A DNA stretch of 64,000 nucleotides, taken from positions 186,001 to 250,000 of the forward strand of contig MU271149.1 in assembly GCA_021432605.1 (NCBI GenBank), read 5' to 3'. Source of the DNA: Coniochaeta sp. PMI_546. Taxonomy: Eukaryota; Ascomycota; Sordariomycetes; Coniochaetales; Coniochaetaceae. Below, piece by piece: positions 44,201 to 56,300 of this stretch; within the stretch, counting starts at the first letter, position 1, and every line of letters starts with the position of its first letter. A model generated the notes under the pieces. The model was given only the letters and a program-made list of their open reading frames with translations, ran no database searches and was not told the DNA's origin. Made by a program: the position numbers and the translations under genes.

Positions 44201-45567
44201 TCGAGGAGTGCAGGCCTTTTGTTACCTTACCAGAGACACTGGCTATGTTCAAGAAAGACATACCCTCGTCTGGCGATTCTGGCCTCCCGCCTACGTTTCA
44301 ACACGCCGTAGAGGTGACAAGAGGCCTTGGTAAAGAGTACTTGTGGATAGACTCCATTTGCATCCTCCAGGGTCCGAAAGGTGACTTCAAGACTGAGGCA
44401 GAACGTATGGGAGACGTGTTTAGCTCGGCATACTGCGTCATTGCCGCGAGTCGCGCTGTCAACCAAAGGGACGGCTTTCTAAAAGCCCGAGAGGAGAGGA
44501 AATTTCTCAAGTTTCAAACCGGCGGCGGGAAGCCGTTCTACGTGTGTGAGTCAATCGACGACTTCAAGCGAGACGTTCTGGATGGCCCGCTCAACAAGCG
44601 AGGGTGGGTCCTGCAAGAACGAGCGTTGGCTCGCAGGACGATATACTTTACCGAAGTACAAACGTACTTTGAGTGTGGTGAAGGCGTTCGGTGTGAAACC
44701 CTGTCAAAAATCAGGCAGTAAGTCTACCTCTGCACACTGGCCAGCACGCGCGGAGGTTTGGTTGTTCGATCTGCAATGGAATTTGCTAATGGCCATGCCC
44801 GTAGGACTGAGGCCGAGTTTCTGGGCGATCCTAACTTTCCCCAGAAGATCAAGCACAAGACTCGAGGCGTCAAAATTCGAGACTTCACAGGACTATACCA
44901 ACAATATTCTAGGCTTGAAATGACTCGGCCTGATGACCGACCCCGGGCCATTCAAGGACTCGAAAGCAGGCTAGGATCCGCGTACGGAGCTCAGGTTCGG
45001 TTCGGGATCTTTGACGACGGCCCGGACAAAGGATACCTCCACAGGAGCCTCCTGTGGAAACGGGCCGATGACAAGCTGATGGAACCTATTAATTGGGGGA
45101 AGGATCGCCATATCCATGTGCCGACGTGGTCGTGGATGGGCTTCATTGGGGCCATTGAATACCTCTCCTTGGACGGCAACCAGTTTGACTGGGAGAAGAA
45201 CGACATCCACCCCCCGTGGACAGTTGCTGGACGAGACGAACAGTCGCAGGCTGTGCATCTGAAGGCCACGGTCAGACGCTTCGATCTCATGTCATACCAG
45301 CGTCTACAGGAGCAGCAGGACAGTATAACCTACGACATGCAGGTCAACGACGGTCCAACCAAGGGAGAGTGTGTCATTGTCGCCAGGACGAAGGATGGAG
45401 GATTGCGCGTTGCGACAACGCATAAGAAGTACTACATCCTTGTGGTGTCGCCAACGAGCGATACGGCCGCATCCGGGGAAGCAATCTTCAGACGGGTCGG
45501 GGTGGGATGTGTTCTTGATACTGATATCTTGTGGAGCAGACAGGCAATTGCGGCAAGGATATGCTAG
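41278..45567 (+). CDS. Protein kinase-HET domain fusion with one-codon exons
   Basis: Predicted 1241-residue fusion. Exons are 41278-41874, 41940-43058, four single codons (43129-43131, 43188-43190, 43270-43272, 43353-43355), 43430-43844, 43898-44717 and 44805-45567. Residues 1-195 are a helical N-domain ending in WGRQHLIAFHQEQWKYF. The kinase core follows, with LAIK (Lys near 203), HGDLKPENIL (near 341-350), ADMGLAK (DMG replaces DFG), ESPERDR and DVWSMGCISLDYI; catalytic residues are present. After the micro-exon linker comes a Cys-pair motif (CDRC ... CEFC) and a HET domain: YVALSHRWGD, LWIDSICILQ and NKRGWVLQERALA. The HET half has no suitable start of its own, since its first in-frame Met lies after the Cys pairs. 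I infer a death-signalling sensor. It converges on a damaged kinase relative. Confidence 0.78.
43059..43429 (+). other. Five tandem introns separated by four 3-nt exons
   Basis: Between two long coding exons lie introns 43059-43128, 43132-43187, 43191-43269, 43273-43352 and 43356-43429 (70, 56, 79, 80 and 74 bp). They flank single-codon exons TAT, GCT, GTT and CCT. Donors are gtaagt, gtgagt, gtacgt, gtaagt and gtgcgc; each has a branch-like CTAAT/CTGAC/TTAAC/CTAAC and an AG. All junctions are phase 0, so any combination of inclusion and skipping keeps frame. The fourth codon (CCT) has the weakest donor. Treating the whole 371 bp as one intron is the alternative. Confidence 0.6.
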
Positions 45568-45785
45568 ACGGCGTCTAGTGATCTGCGTGGTGCGTTGTGA
45601 GTTCTGTCATCGGGGCCAGAATGGGGATTGAGTTTATATTTCGATGGAAGTTAACCTATGCCTGGCAAAGGTTCGTATTTATGACTATTTAAACCTTCCG
45701 CTAAATTAGGTAGCTATGAAAATTGACTTTCTCGTGTTGATATTCAAGCTGATTCCACAGTCCAGTTCCGGTTGCATGCGTTGGT
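45568..45785. other. Convergent 3' spacer
   Basis: This short AT-rich spacer lies between the stop codons of the kinase-HET gene and the opposing kinase pseudogene. Confidence 0.4.
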
Positions 45786-48458
45786 CTAGCTCCGTTTCGT
45801 AGCATAGGTCTCTCCCTCTTCGCCTTTGCATCTGTGTAGCAATGTTAACAACTTGTCTTGCACTTTCTTACATGAGCTGCGCTTTCGAGGATCCACGACC
45901 AACATCTCACTCTCGATGAGAGAGAGAAAGTCGTGCAGGTAATCGGTACAATTCTGGTGTTTTCGGAGTTCTGTGATAAACTAGTAGAAGTCAATATAAC
46001 GAGCTCCTTCGTACTAGGCTTTCGCCGTCTTGGGGATACGGGCGACGTAGGACTCGCCTCCTTAACTTGCGGCTTCAACTCGGCTTCTTCCTCACCTGGA
46101 CGTTCAATGACCTCGAAGAACACGTCTGTAACCTCCGCCATTAACTTGTCGTCGCTCTTGCGACTCTGGGCGAATGAGTCAACAGAGTCGGGTCCTCCGA
46201 TCGCCCAAGCGACAAATTCTGAATACATGCAACCGAGAGACCATAAGTCGTACGAGGCACGGGTGATGTATGGTTTGATATCGAACTCGGGGGCTCGGTA
46301 CGTGATTGGGTGGGCCAAGTCCTTTCGATGCTTGGACCTGCTCCATTCGGAATTGAGTTCGGCCTGACCGAAATCGGCCAGTTTGAGGGTGCCCAAGCCG
46401 CCGGTACCTTTCCCGTCTTTGTACCTTACCACAGTACGTTTTGCGGCTTGATGTCGCCGTGGCGGCCCCATACTTTCTTCGCCGAGGATAGGTCGCCGGG
46501 ATTCGGGCCACCGGCAGAACGGCTCCCACCCGGCTGTTCAATGTAACATCCACATCTCTGGGTACGTCTAGGGTACGGGAGGAAGCTGGTCGATACACGA
46601 CGTGTAAGCCGAGGTGCAGAGACCAAGCGGCCGGCATCTAATACCAAACTCGCACGGTCCGATCCCTTGTCCTCTGCTCGCGGAGGTAGCATGTGCTCGC
46701 TACCGCATGTACGGTGCCTCCCAAGACTAGGCGGGTTCTTGAACATGTCGCCGGCCGGAAACGGGCTCGATTTCTCTAGGAATGTTGCGTGATGCAAGCG
46801 CACCAGCGCATCAGCAATGCCTTGGCACTGCTCCGCCAGCCAGATCATACGATTGTGACTGCCATCGGCCCTTTCCTTCTTCCAGAATCCAATGAGATCT
46901 GCAGTCGCGCGGCCAAAAACCAGGTAGTACGTATCGAACTGCTCGTACGTTGCTAGCAGTCTCACGACGTGCTTATGGCTGAATCTGCGTAATGCCCGGG
47001 CCTCTATGTGGAAGACCTTCTTGTCCTCATATTCATCCTGCCTTATTTCCTTGACGGCAAACCCGACTTCGCCGTCAGGTCCACTGATCTCTTGGTGGAA
47101 GTTGTGATGTTTGGGGTGCATGTCGATAAAGTGTACGCGGCTGGTGCCCCCGTCTGAGAATCTTTGAGCAATCTTTTTCCTCTCTTCCTTGTTGTTGACG
47201 AATGGCAACGTCTGCCTCTCGAGCAGTGAGTAGTGTTTGACAACATTGAACTCGTCTCGCGAAAAGTACGGCACGGTCACACGCCATTGCATGTCCCCAA
47301 AGCGCTCCAAATCAATCAATGACCATCCACTGAAGCAAGCCAGGATTGCTTCCCTGTTGTTTCTGCGCCTGAGTTGGATGCTTTCGAAGAAGGAAGAGTC
47401 GCCAGCCGCTGCTAGAGGGAGATCCAGATCGCTGACATTGTCGTCGATGAATTGTGTGATCGCCAACGGTTTTTGTGTCATCACCAACGTTGCAAAGGTC
47501 CGTCGGAAAGATCGATACCTCTGTGGGTGCTCTCTAAGCGGCTCGGAGCGACATATCAGATCTGCGAGCTTTTCAATGTCTGCATTCTCCATCTGGCCGA
47601 AGAGCTCCTTGTCCTTCTTGCCGGCGTTGTCAAGCTGATCACATAATTCACGATATACAGCTTCCTTCGTGATTAGACGGTCTATCTCCCCTATGGGACA
47701 AAAAATAGGCGGGCCTATAATCCAGCGACCACGCCCTCACAAGCGCATTAGGAAGCAAGACTTCAAGACCTTCCAGCGGTACGGGTGCCGGCGATAAGCT
47801 GTCTGCTTGAGTTCTCACAGCTGACCGCTTGGATACCGCCCTATCATGTTGATGTATATAATCCTGATGGCCACCATCGCTTACTTGGGAACTCGCTCGT
47901 CCGCTCAAGGCGTCGGGATTATATTCCACAATTCCGAGGAGGCCGCCCCTTATGGATGCTGAATGTTCTTGTACGGTCAGGTATTGCGCCGAGTGACTTA
48001 CACTAGCTTGCTTGCGCTGAAAGTCAGCAGATATCTTAAGATAGGAGAGACTGTCTTGAGCTTACGGCGAGATCTGAGTAGAACTTCTCGATCTTGAGCT
48101 GTGGATCTATGGTGCGTCCAAGTTCCTTCAGATGTGACTCTAGCCTGAGCAACGGATTGCCGCTGACCAGGAGAGTAGGTGCCTCTGTACTCCCTCCAGC
48201 TTTGCACTCTGTGTCCTGTGTGGAAACTAGACCTTCAGCACTCTCTCCTGGTGTCTGGGGCATTATCAGCAGGTCCCTGTGCTGAGGGGAGGATTGACTA
48301 TCAAAGTTGCCAGTGCCTCCATCGTTATGGACCTCCGGCTCCGCAACAAGAGAGGTTAGAGGCCCTGAGTAGCACCCTGTCTCGTGGTCCGATATGCCTG
48401 GTTCGTGAATAGCATGCTGAAGCCGGAGGCTGATCGCTTCTTCCATCTGATTTTGCAT
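45786..48458 (-). pseudogene. Frameshifted protein kinase related to the kinase-HET gene
   Basis: Proposed exons are 48458-48066, 48016-47741, 47685 to about 46428, about 46423-46040 and 45980-45786. The joins at 48017-48065, 47686-47740 and 45981-46039 have acceptable splice sites. The middle encodes the same N-domain pattern as the plus-strand fusion (FGDMQWRVTVPYF). Kinase blocks follow: VGFAVKEIRQ, ALRRFSHKHVVRL, GRHGDIKPQNVLW, then LADFGQAEL, YRAPEFD and YDLWSLGCMYSEF. The last two groups are in different frames: just after the catalytic loop the first frame meets a stop, and the activation-loop half continues in another frame, consistent with a 5-bp insertion (a near-repeat of ggta/aggta). 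No HET domain follows. A sequence error is an alternative. Confidence 0.6.
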
Positions 48459-49490
48459 TTGTGCAAGAGGATTGGCAGTAGACGATGCGTACCGGGAAGC
48501 TATTGCATGAAAGTTCAGTGGGAGTCGTCAGAACATGATCTTTCGAAAGAAGAGCAAAGGGGTCCTTGGAGCGGAGTATAACAAAACTATGTTGGGAAAT
48601 CGATACATAGATGATAAGGCAGGCTGTCGCCAACAACACCATTACCGTGTGCCGCAATGCTGAATCTGCTTTCGTTTCACACTGGGCTAATAAAGGCTAC
48701 ACCTCCACCTGCAGTACGTCTGTTTGCCTGTGGCTTTCCATGTGAAACCTGGCAGAGTACATTTTCGCATACTTCGCATCTCATAATCGACCAGAGTTGT
48801 GCAGTTCTAGTGTATCGGCTGACCAGGCAGAGCTCAGGCGTTTTGGACCATTGATTAGTCCGTTCTTGTCGGGGGAGTAGAAAACCCAACGTGACGAGTA
48901 GCACTGTGACATTTTGGACGGGTCGTACAGAAACCCGACGACATGAGGAAAGACCAATGACATGAGGCTATCTAGGTGAAAATAGAGAACGATGTAGCAC
49001 CGGGAGGCCTGAGGAATAGGTCATAGCTACGTTTATCAAGGCACAGCGGAGGAGTACAAGAAGTAAGGTGAGTCTGATCTGCCATCGCCCAAAATAACTT
49101 TGCCCTCGCGTTGTGATGTGTCGCTACGACTCAGCCCCATCCCACTGGACGAGGCTCTGGGCACCCTCGGCCTGCGAGCTGAGTCGTCTACATCCGATGA
49201 ATGGTTTCACCCCGTCCGAGAAATGCCCTATGGAGACGCAAAATGTACACACAGGTGCGAACACTGAATACAGGCAGACTCTCGGTGATTCCCGGCTAAT
49301 CCAATCCTCATCAGGAACCCGGCGTCTGATCGTTGACGTAGTCAGAGTGAAAGAATGCAGGCGACTTTGGCCACGAGTGAATTTCTAGAGACATCACATC
49401 ATGATATAAATACGGTTCAGTTCTAGGACTGAGTCTTTCCCGCCTGGAACCCGAAACCGCATCCCAACCCTTCCGTCGCTGTCGATACTA
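48459..49490. other. Intergenic, no gene recognised
   Basis: This is upstream sequence of the kinase pseudogene and of the small decayed gene on the plus strand. A TATAAAT-like box is near 49405. No other feature is supported. Confidence 0.35.
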
Positions 49491-50024
49491 ATGTCAACGG
49501 GCATCAATCAAGTTCATCCAGCACGAGTATCGGCCACTCACGCCACCCCGAATTCCGTCATGGACATCGACGATGGGTCATTGGTGACCCAAGAGATCCC
49601 CGGCAGAAACATCAACTCGGCAAGGTTGAGATCTATGCTTACGATCAAGTTCGGCGTTGACAATCTTGACATGCATGTGAGTGGAGTTTGCGAGGCTCTG
49701 CACAAGCTTCTATTTCTTTCCCTTGCTCGCACCTCCTTGCCCGTGAGCGAGAACGCAGCAACTGCTCATCAACTGCACTTCTGACTAACACCTGGATAAA
49801 CAGATAATCCACGACTCGTATCGTATACGAGTACCGAGAAAGCTTTCCGGCAACGAGATTAACCAGTGCAGAACAAACTGGAAATCCTGGAAGATATGGT
49901 CGGCAAGAATCTGGACATTGGGAAGTAATTGGATGAAGATGAAGAGATGTTTTGGTCTGACTGGGAATTCGAAGGCAGAAGAATGTCGAACGAAGAGTAA
50001 GCATTTTATCAGTGAAAACGGATA
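49491..50024 (+). pseudogene. Small decayed two-exon gene, family unknown
   Basis: A TATAAAT element near 49405 and an ATG at 49491 precede an open exon to 49676, ending at a GTGAGT donor. The acceptor is at 49801-49803, with a CTAAC branch site upstream. Across the join the peptide runs LDMHIIHDSYRIRVPRKLSG, which looks coding. Beyond that the same frame gives an implausible Trp/Lys-rich tail. The neighbouring frame instead reads KLEILEDMVGKNLDIGK, a stop, then LDEDEEMFWSDWEFEG and a final stop at about 50002. I infer a small host gene broken by one frame change and one stop. The family is not recognised. Confidence 0.45.
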
Positions 50025-50025
50025 G

Positions 50026-50833
50026 ACACATCTGCGTCAGGTTCACTTAAACAGCTGCTCGTTTCTAAACGTGCCACGTACAATAGACTTCTTCCATGCC
50101 CAGTTGATGACATGATCGCAAGTCAGACAGACACCAGATCATCGGCACCCCAAACACAAACAGCAATTGTTTAAGAAAATTGAACGGAGAAGAAGAAATA
50201 AAAGAAATTGGCTTGCTAGAATTCAGCATAGTAAATTGGTTAATCTTCATCTTCCCTCTGCAAATCCCTGCCTCCAGGCAGGCTCTGGCCTCACGGAGTC
50301 ATTCAGATGACAAACGTGGACAAGCCCATGCACATCAGTAGGCAACCTCGTCTTACAGCTGGCTGAAGCCGGGCCATTTAGAAACATCATCTCGAGGAAG
50401 GCAAGCGGGACAGAGAAATATGTACAGAAAGTAGGGTGCGGGAGTAGACTTGGAGTAAATAAGATATTTAAACCGAGAGAAGACTGGCAGGAAGGCGTAC
50501 TATGACCGTTTCCCTGGAGCGAACTATGCCACTCCGGGACGCACATTTGCGTAAGACCCCGAGGCTTGGCGTTAATGTTATCCAAGACTATAGAGGTCTA
50601 CCTCACACACGAGCTCACACGTTTACAGGTTAGTGTGACGAAGGGCACTTTACCAACATTGCTCCCTGGACAAGATGTTCTACATGCATACATTCACAAA
50701 AAGTGGCGTATCACTCTTTATTCAGGTGCGATTGCCTCCCCCAGCGTTGCTCCTTTCAAGCTAGTAAAACGATGCCTGGGGTGAAATTAAATAAAGCAGT
50801 TAGCGCAGGGTGCGAGGGAGCCAAATCTTAGTA
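50026..50833. other. 3' flank of ADE13, no gene recognised
   Basis: This contains AT-rich noncoding sequence downstream of ADE13 (minus strand). A 112-codon minus frame at 50247-50585 has no family features. Confidence 0.4.
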
Positions 50834-52601
50834 TCAGACATTAAGCTCCGTCGTTCCTGACTTCTCGAAGATGGCCCTGTATCGCTGGATCTTCTTCTCT
50901 GCTACGCCTTCCAACCCACAGTAACGTTCCACAATCTCAACACTACGGCCGATGTACAGCTCGGCTCTCAGCATGTCGTCAAGATCAGCCCAGATAGGCT
51001 GGAAGAACTCAGTAGCCTTGATCCTGTCTATCAGATCATTTGGCTTACCCTCGTACTTCACGACGTGGGCAGCTTGGTGTGATAAGACGCGGATCTGCTC
51101 GTGGGCTTCCTGCCTGGATATGCCCTTGGCACAGAGCTTCATGATGATATTCTCCGCGCACATGAAAGGCAGTTGTTCCTGGACACGCGTGGAAATTACC
51201 TTGGGGTAAATGACCATGCCGTCGGTGACATTGTCCAGGCTGCCAATGATAGCATCAGCCAAGAGGAACATCTCGGGCAAGTCCATCCGGCGGACGGCGC
51301 TGTCGTCCAGTGAACGCTCCATCCATTGCGCCGCGAAGGTGTTTGCAGTGGTCGCCTGCTTGGACAGGAGCTCCCGGGCGAGACTGGAGACCCTCTCTGA
51401 ACGCATCGGGTTTCTTTTGAAGGGCATCGCACTTGACCCCACCTGTTTGGTCTCGAAAGGCTCCTCTGCTTCCTGCCACGAGGCGAGATGGCGGATGTCT
51501 CCGGCAATCTTTTGCGCCGTAGCACCAAGGCCGCAGATGGCGTTGGCTACGAGCAGGTCAACCTTGCGGGTGTAAGTCTGCGTTGACACATCGTAGCATG
51601 CAGGAAAGCCGATCTTCTTGCACAGTAGTTCGTTCAGCTGGTCACACTTGGAGCCGTCGCCGCCGAAAATCTCGAGGAACGAAGCTTGAGTACCTGTTGT
51701 TCCTTGTGCACCTGGCATGGCATGTTATTCGGTCTCGCGCTGTCAGATGCATCATGTGTCTTGCGACTCACCTCGAAGCAGCAACCCGTTGCGAACGTGT
51801 TCGATACTCTCAAGGTCGAAAACGAGATCTTGGGCCCATTGAGCTGCCCGCTTGCCAACTAGACGCAAATTAGTACTTTGTCAAGGATTTGGACTATATT
51901 CGAAAAGGGGCACTGCTTTCGGTATACCTGTAATCAGTTGAGCTGGCAAGTGAATGTCAATGGTTAGCGAAGCTGCTACCGATCTTGCGGTAGCAAGTGA
52001 AAATACCTGGCTGTAAATGCGTGTATGCAAGAGTAGGCGTTGCCTTCCATTCCCTAGCAAGCTTGCACAGGTTTGAGACAACCTTGGCCAGTCTCGGAAG
52101 GAGGAGGTCCATGGCATCACGCATGAGAATCAGTTCCGCATTGTCGGTTACAAAGCAGCTGGTCGCCTTATTTCAAGCCATTAGACTCAGTTGAGAGATA
52201 TTTGTAAAACTATCAGAAGCATCAAAGGAGACCGAAGAATTGGCACTCCAACTTACACCGTAATGGATAATACCAGCGGCTGCAGGCGCAACAGCTCCGA
52301 AGGCGTGTACATGAGCCATGACGTCGTGGCGGCGGATCTTCTCCTCGACTTTGGCAACCTCAAAGTCTTGGTCGGTTACTTCCAGATGCTGCTTCATCTG
52401 CTCGAGAGCTTCCGTCGTGATGGTCTGAATACCAAGCTCTCTCTCAGACTCTGCGAGCAGGAACCAAAGCCTGCGCCATTGCGAGTGGCGAGACCGTTGG
52501 CCAAAGAGCCGTGCCATCTCCGGGCTGCAGTATCTCGCCGTCAACGACGTCTGATACGTATCGTAGGGCGACGGCCCAGCATTTTTCCCATTAGTTGCCA
52601 T
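50834..52601 (-). CDS. ADE13: Adenylosuccinate lyase
   Basis: Purine-biosynthesis enzyme that splits fumarate from SAICAR and from adenylosuccinate; 494 aa in five exons: 52601-52257, 52166-52007, 51942-51928, 51858-51772 and 51711-50834. The third exon is only 15 nt (encoding the middle of PAQLITVGKR). Landmarks are RYCSPEMARLFG at the start, HDVMAHVHAFG, the THLQP motif around the exon 2/3 join, the signature loop GSSAMPFKRNPMRSE, and QAAHVVKYEGKPNDL. All catalytic-loop residues are intact. It is a cytosolic homotetramer in the family. Length and motifs match fungal Ade13 closely. Confidence 0.95.
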
Positions 52602-53348
52602 TTTGAGTTTGGTTTCAAGACTGGTCGTTGAGGGATTTGAACTGGTAAAAACAGAATTTTATTCGCCGATCCATCAGTGGTATGACCTGAACTAGGTATG
52701 CGAAGACGGCTCCGGAATAATAAGATCCCGTCGAGCTATAGTGGGTCCCGGACTCCGATGTCCAGTCAATTTGTCCCTTGTGGGTAATATATATTTTCCA
52801 TCTCGCCTTGAAGTCTACCTACACGCATACAGAAAAAGATATTGTGGAAAGTGTGGGTTAAAAAAAAGGCCGGTAACTTCAGAGTTGCAAGCGAAGAAAA
52901 GGAGATGAGGAACCCTACATGAAGATGTCGGGGACTCAGGGTGACCCAGTCACGAGCCAATTCATTCCATTGCTGTTGGTCCTCAAACAGATCTCGGAGG
53001 TAGTAATATTTCAAGGGAATACAGGGGTTCCTAATGCCACGTTAAAGCCGCCATCATGTAAATAGACACATGTTGCAATCGCAATCTCACTGGGAAAACG
53101 GTCTCGCCGAAAGGGAGAGCGAGCGGGTGAGCAGCCTGAGCAAGACCTGAGCCAGACCTGAGCCAAGCGGCGACTTTGACTGACTGCGTTAGGTCTTCTA
53201 TGCGGTCCTATTTTGTCTGAGACTACCACCACATACGCATTACGTGTTTCGTTCAGTTGAATGGAAGAAAGGAAAAGAAGAGCTTAAACATGAACAACAC
53301 AGGAACCCAACATTACGTGCAGTGCTTCCCACAGTATATCCTCCTCAA
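52602..53348. other. Intergenic, no gene recognised
   Basis: This is the promoter of ADE13 and the 3' flank of the GH31 gene, both on the minus strand. An A/T run is near 52860-52867. Nothing else is supported. Confidence 0.4.
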
Positions 53349-56300
53349 TTAAAGACTAGCCTCATGAGCAACATGAACCGTAACGCCATTCTTCGAATTC
53401 GCAATCGAAATGGGAACCGTCACTACCGTTGCTTTCAAGTTAGAGTCCGTCTGGTACGGCAGGTCCTTGTCCGACGTGACAGTGACCGACGCGAGAGGCG
53501 TCAACGGCTCATGCCAGAAGACAACCCGATAAGTTTGCCCAATGAGATCTTCGAGCGAGCCCTTGTACGCGTTCCAGGGGGAGCGGATGAGGAGACGGCG
53601 GTTCACGCGGACATTCACGTTTTCGTCTTCAGCTGCGATGCGGGTTGTTTTCTGTATAATGTGAGTGGAAATGTTCTGTACAAGAATGGTGGGATAGTGG
53701 TTGTGGTGGTTACCTGAGATATCTTAACGTGAGTAAAGCAGCTATGAGCTTTGGGGTCAACTAGACCGTCAACTAGATCGTGAGCCGTACCGTATCCAGA
53801 CTCAACCGCAGTTTCGGGAACGTAATCGTGGCTTGGGGCGCTGTCCCTGGAGATACCGTCGTCTAGGTACATGTCGTACTCCTGAATTGAGTTAATTAAC
53901 TAACTGTATTCACGACCGAGACATAATATGGACGAACATTATCTTTGCCAGGATAGACATGGATTGTGACCGGATTCACCGGTTGCTTAGCCAAGGATGG
54001 GTCAGGAACATAGTCCCTAACCTCGATCTTGGGAATGATAGCTCCTAAGAAAAAAGATTATCGGCGTTAGTAGTGACTTCGACAGCCACGGACCCGATGT
54101 CAGGTCGTACCTTCGCGGATGTACATAGGACAAGTATACGGTATCTGGCCATCTTGATCACTGATTTGACAGTTATACTGAAGACGACTGCCACCGTCGA
54201 CTTTGTTGAGGAGAGGTATGCCAAGTGGTTCATCCGGCCTAAGGTTCATGGGGAACCATTCGTCAGGATAAGGGAGGTAGATCTTGTGCTGGTCATTTCC
54301 GTTTTTCTCCAGCGCCGGTGCAACAAGAAGGTCGTTGCGGACCATGTACTGGCTACGTGTGTATCGTTGATTCTAGAAAGTGTAAGTAGGACGCCCTTGA
54401 TAAAATATCGATTACTTACGTCATGGGAGAACAGTGACCGGTCAAGCTCGTCTGATATGACCTATGAACCAGTCAGCAGCGGCATAAAACGAAGCAAAAC
54501 AAGATCTTACCATCGCTCGCGCAATCGGCAGCCCTGTCAACATGTTCTCGAACATGGCATCGTACAAGAGCTGCATCAAGCTGTATCGGAGTCGGATGAA
54601 GTAGCGGCAAGTCTTCAAAACACCTCGGTATATCTCGCCGTCACGGCCTTGGAATTGGCCCTGGTTCTGTTCGTAGTGCTGCTGGTAGGCATAAGGCTCT
54701 TGGAAGAGCTTCCCGTCCTTCCGCATCTGCCCTTTCAGTGGTCCGTCCATCCAGTCTCGGTACTTTGTATAGTGATTGCTTTGCCGCAGCGGTCAGCATT
54801 TGTTAGACAAGACCAGAGGCTAGCGTCATTTAAACCACTTACCGGAACCAAGGAAGTAGGGAGTAAGCACAGTACCAGCGGATGATTAGCTCGGGGTCAG
54901 GGTAATCGTGCTCTTGGGGGATGAACTCGAAGCCGCCGACATCAGCACCAGAGATGGTGACACCCGACAACCCAAGAGCCAAGACCTGAGCAACCGAGAT
55001 CTTAAGGAACTCCCAGGTCGACGCGTTGTCTCCTGTCCAGAGGCCGGCATACCTGTGGCTTCCAACGAAGCTGCCGCGTCCGATGATAAAGTTGCGTCGG
55101 TTCTCGCGCCATTTGAGATCGGGGCTGATCTGATCGATTCGGTTAAGGCCGTGGTAGGTTGCCTTGTGCAAGTTGTAGCTGTAAAGAGACCAGATTTCGA
55201 TGGCCTTCTTCTTCTCCGCCGCGTTAGGGTCACCGGACCATCCATCCGAATCCAGGAGCAGGCGGAAGGGAAGGCTTTTTTGACTTAGTTAACAGGAACC
55301 GGATCGAGTGATCCGCCTCACTCCCTAGAACTTGGGATGCACTCACGATTTCATGTCGCCAAACTGCTCAGCAATGCAAGGCGATGTCATGTCCTGCCAT
55401 ACAAAGTCGAGACCACACTCATATAGGTACTGGTATTGCTTACCCCACCACTTGCGCACCTCAATGTTGTTGAGGTTCGGGTAGTGTCCCGGATGGCCGT
55501 TGCCCCAGCCATAGTAGACGCCGCCGTGGAAGGGCTTGCCGCTGTCGAAGACCGCGGCAAAGTCGTAGTTGTCCGGCTCAAAGTAAGGCGGTTTGTCGGT
55601 GATAGGAGCAGTGAAGTAAGTGCTCCCAGTACCGTACTGGAGGTACTTTTGGTCCTGCGCATTTGGAGCTGAGGGATCCCGGTCTCGTTTGTCGACGATG
55701 AAATAATTGTTCGACAGGCCTTCGTTGAGCGTCTTGTACGTTGTTGACGGCATGGAGCTGATGTAGGGCGTGATGTTCGTGCTGCATTTGATGCCTAGCT
55801 GCCGCAGCTTGTCAAACATCTCTTTCGGATTGGGAAAATGGCCAGGCCGAGTGTCAATCGTAAATGTACGGTAATCATCCTGCATGTCGACGTCGATATG
55901 CATCCCGTCAATGGGAAAGCCGCAGGCCCGGTACTGATTAATACAATCAAGAACCATACCCTCATTGTCATAACCGTAGCAGCCCTGATGATATCCAAGG
56001 ACGTATCGTGGCTTAAGTTTAGGTTTCCCAACGATCGAAGTGTAGAGTTGGATGACTTCCTGGATGCTGTCACCGGCCACGAAGATGCCGTGAAAGGCAT
56101 TGAAGCGGGTCGCGATGCGGATACCTGTTTGGTCCGTCATGCCCAAATCGACACAGATGTGAGAGTAATTGTCGATGAAGGTCGCCACCTGAGACCTGTA
56201 CCCCGGTTGAGAATCGACCTCGAGGAAGTAGGGCTCCGAATGGTACAACGGCTCTCTATCGTCCAGGGGTCCGTTTCCGTAGATGTTTTGGTATCTCATA

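Noticed and set aside
47741-48016. 15-nt mini-exon in the kinase pseudogene ended by GTAAGT
   Set aside because: The frame simply continues open for 92 codons past the GTAAGT, so a single longer exon is the simpler model.
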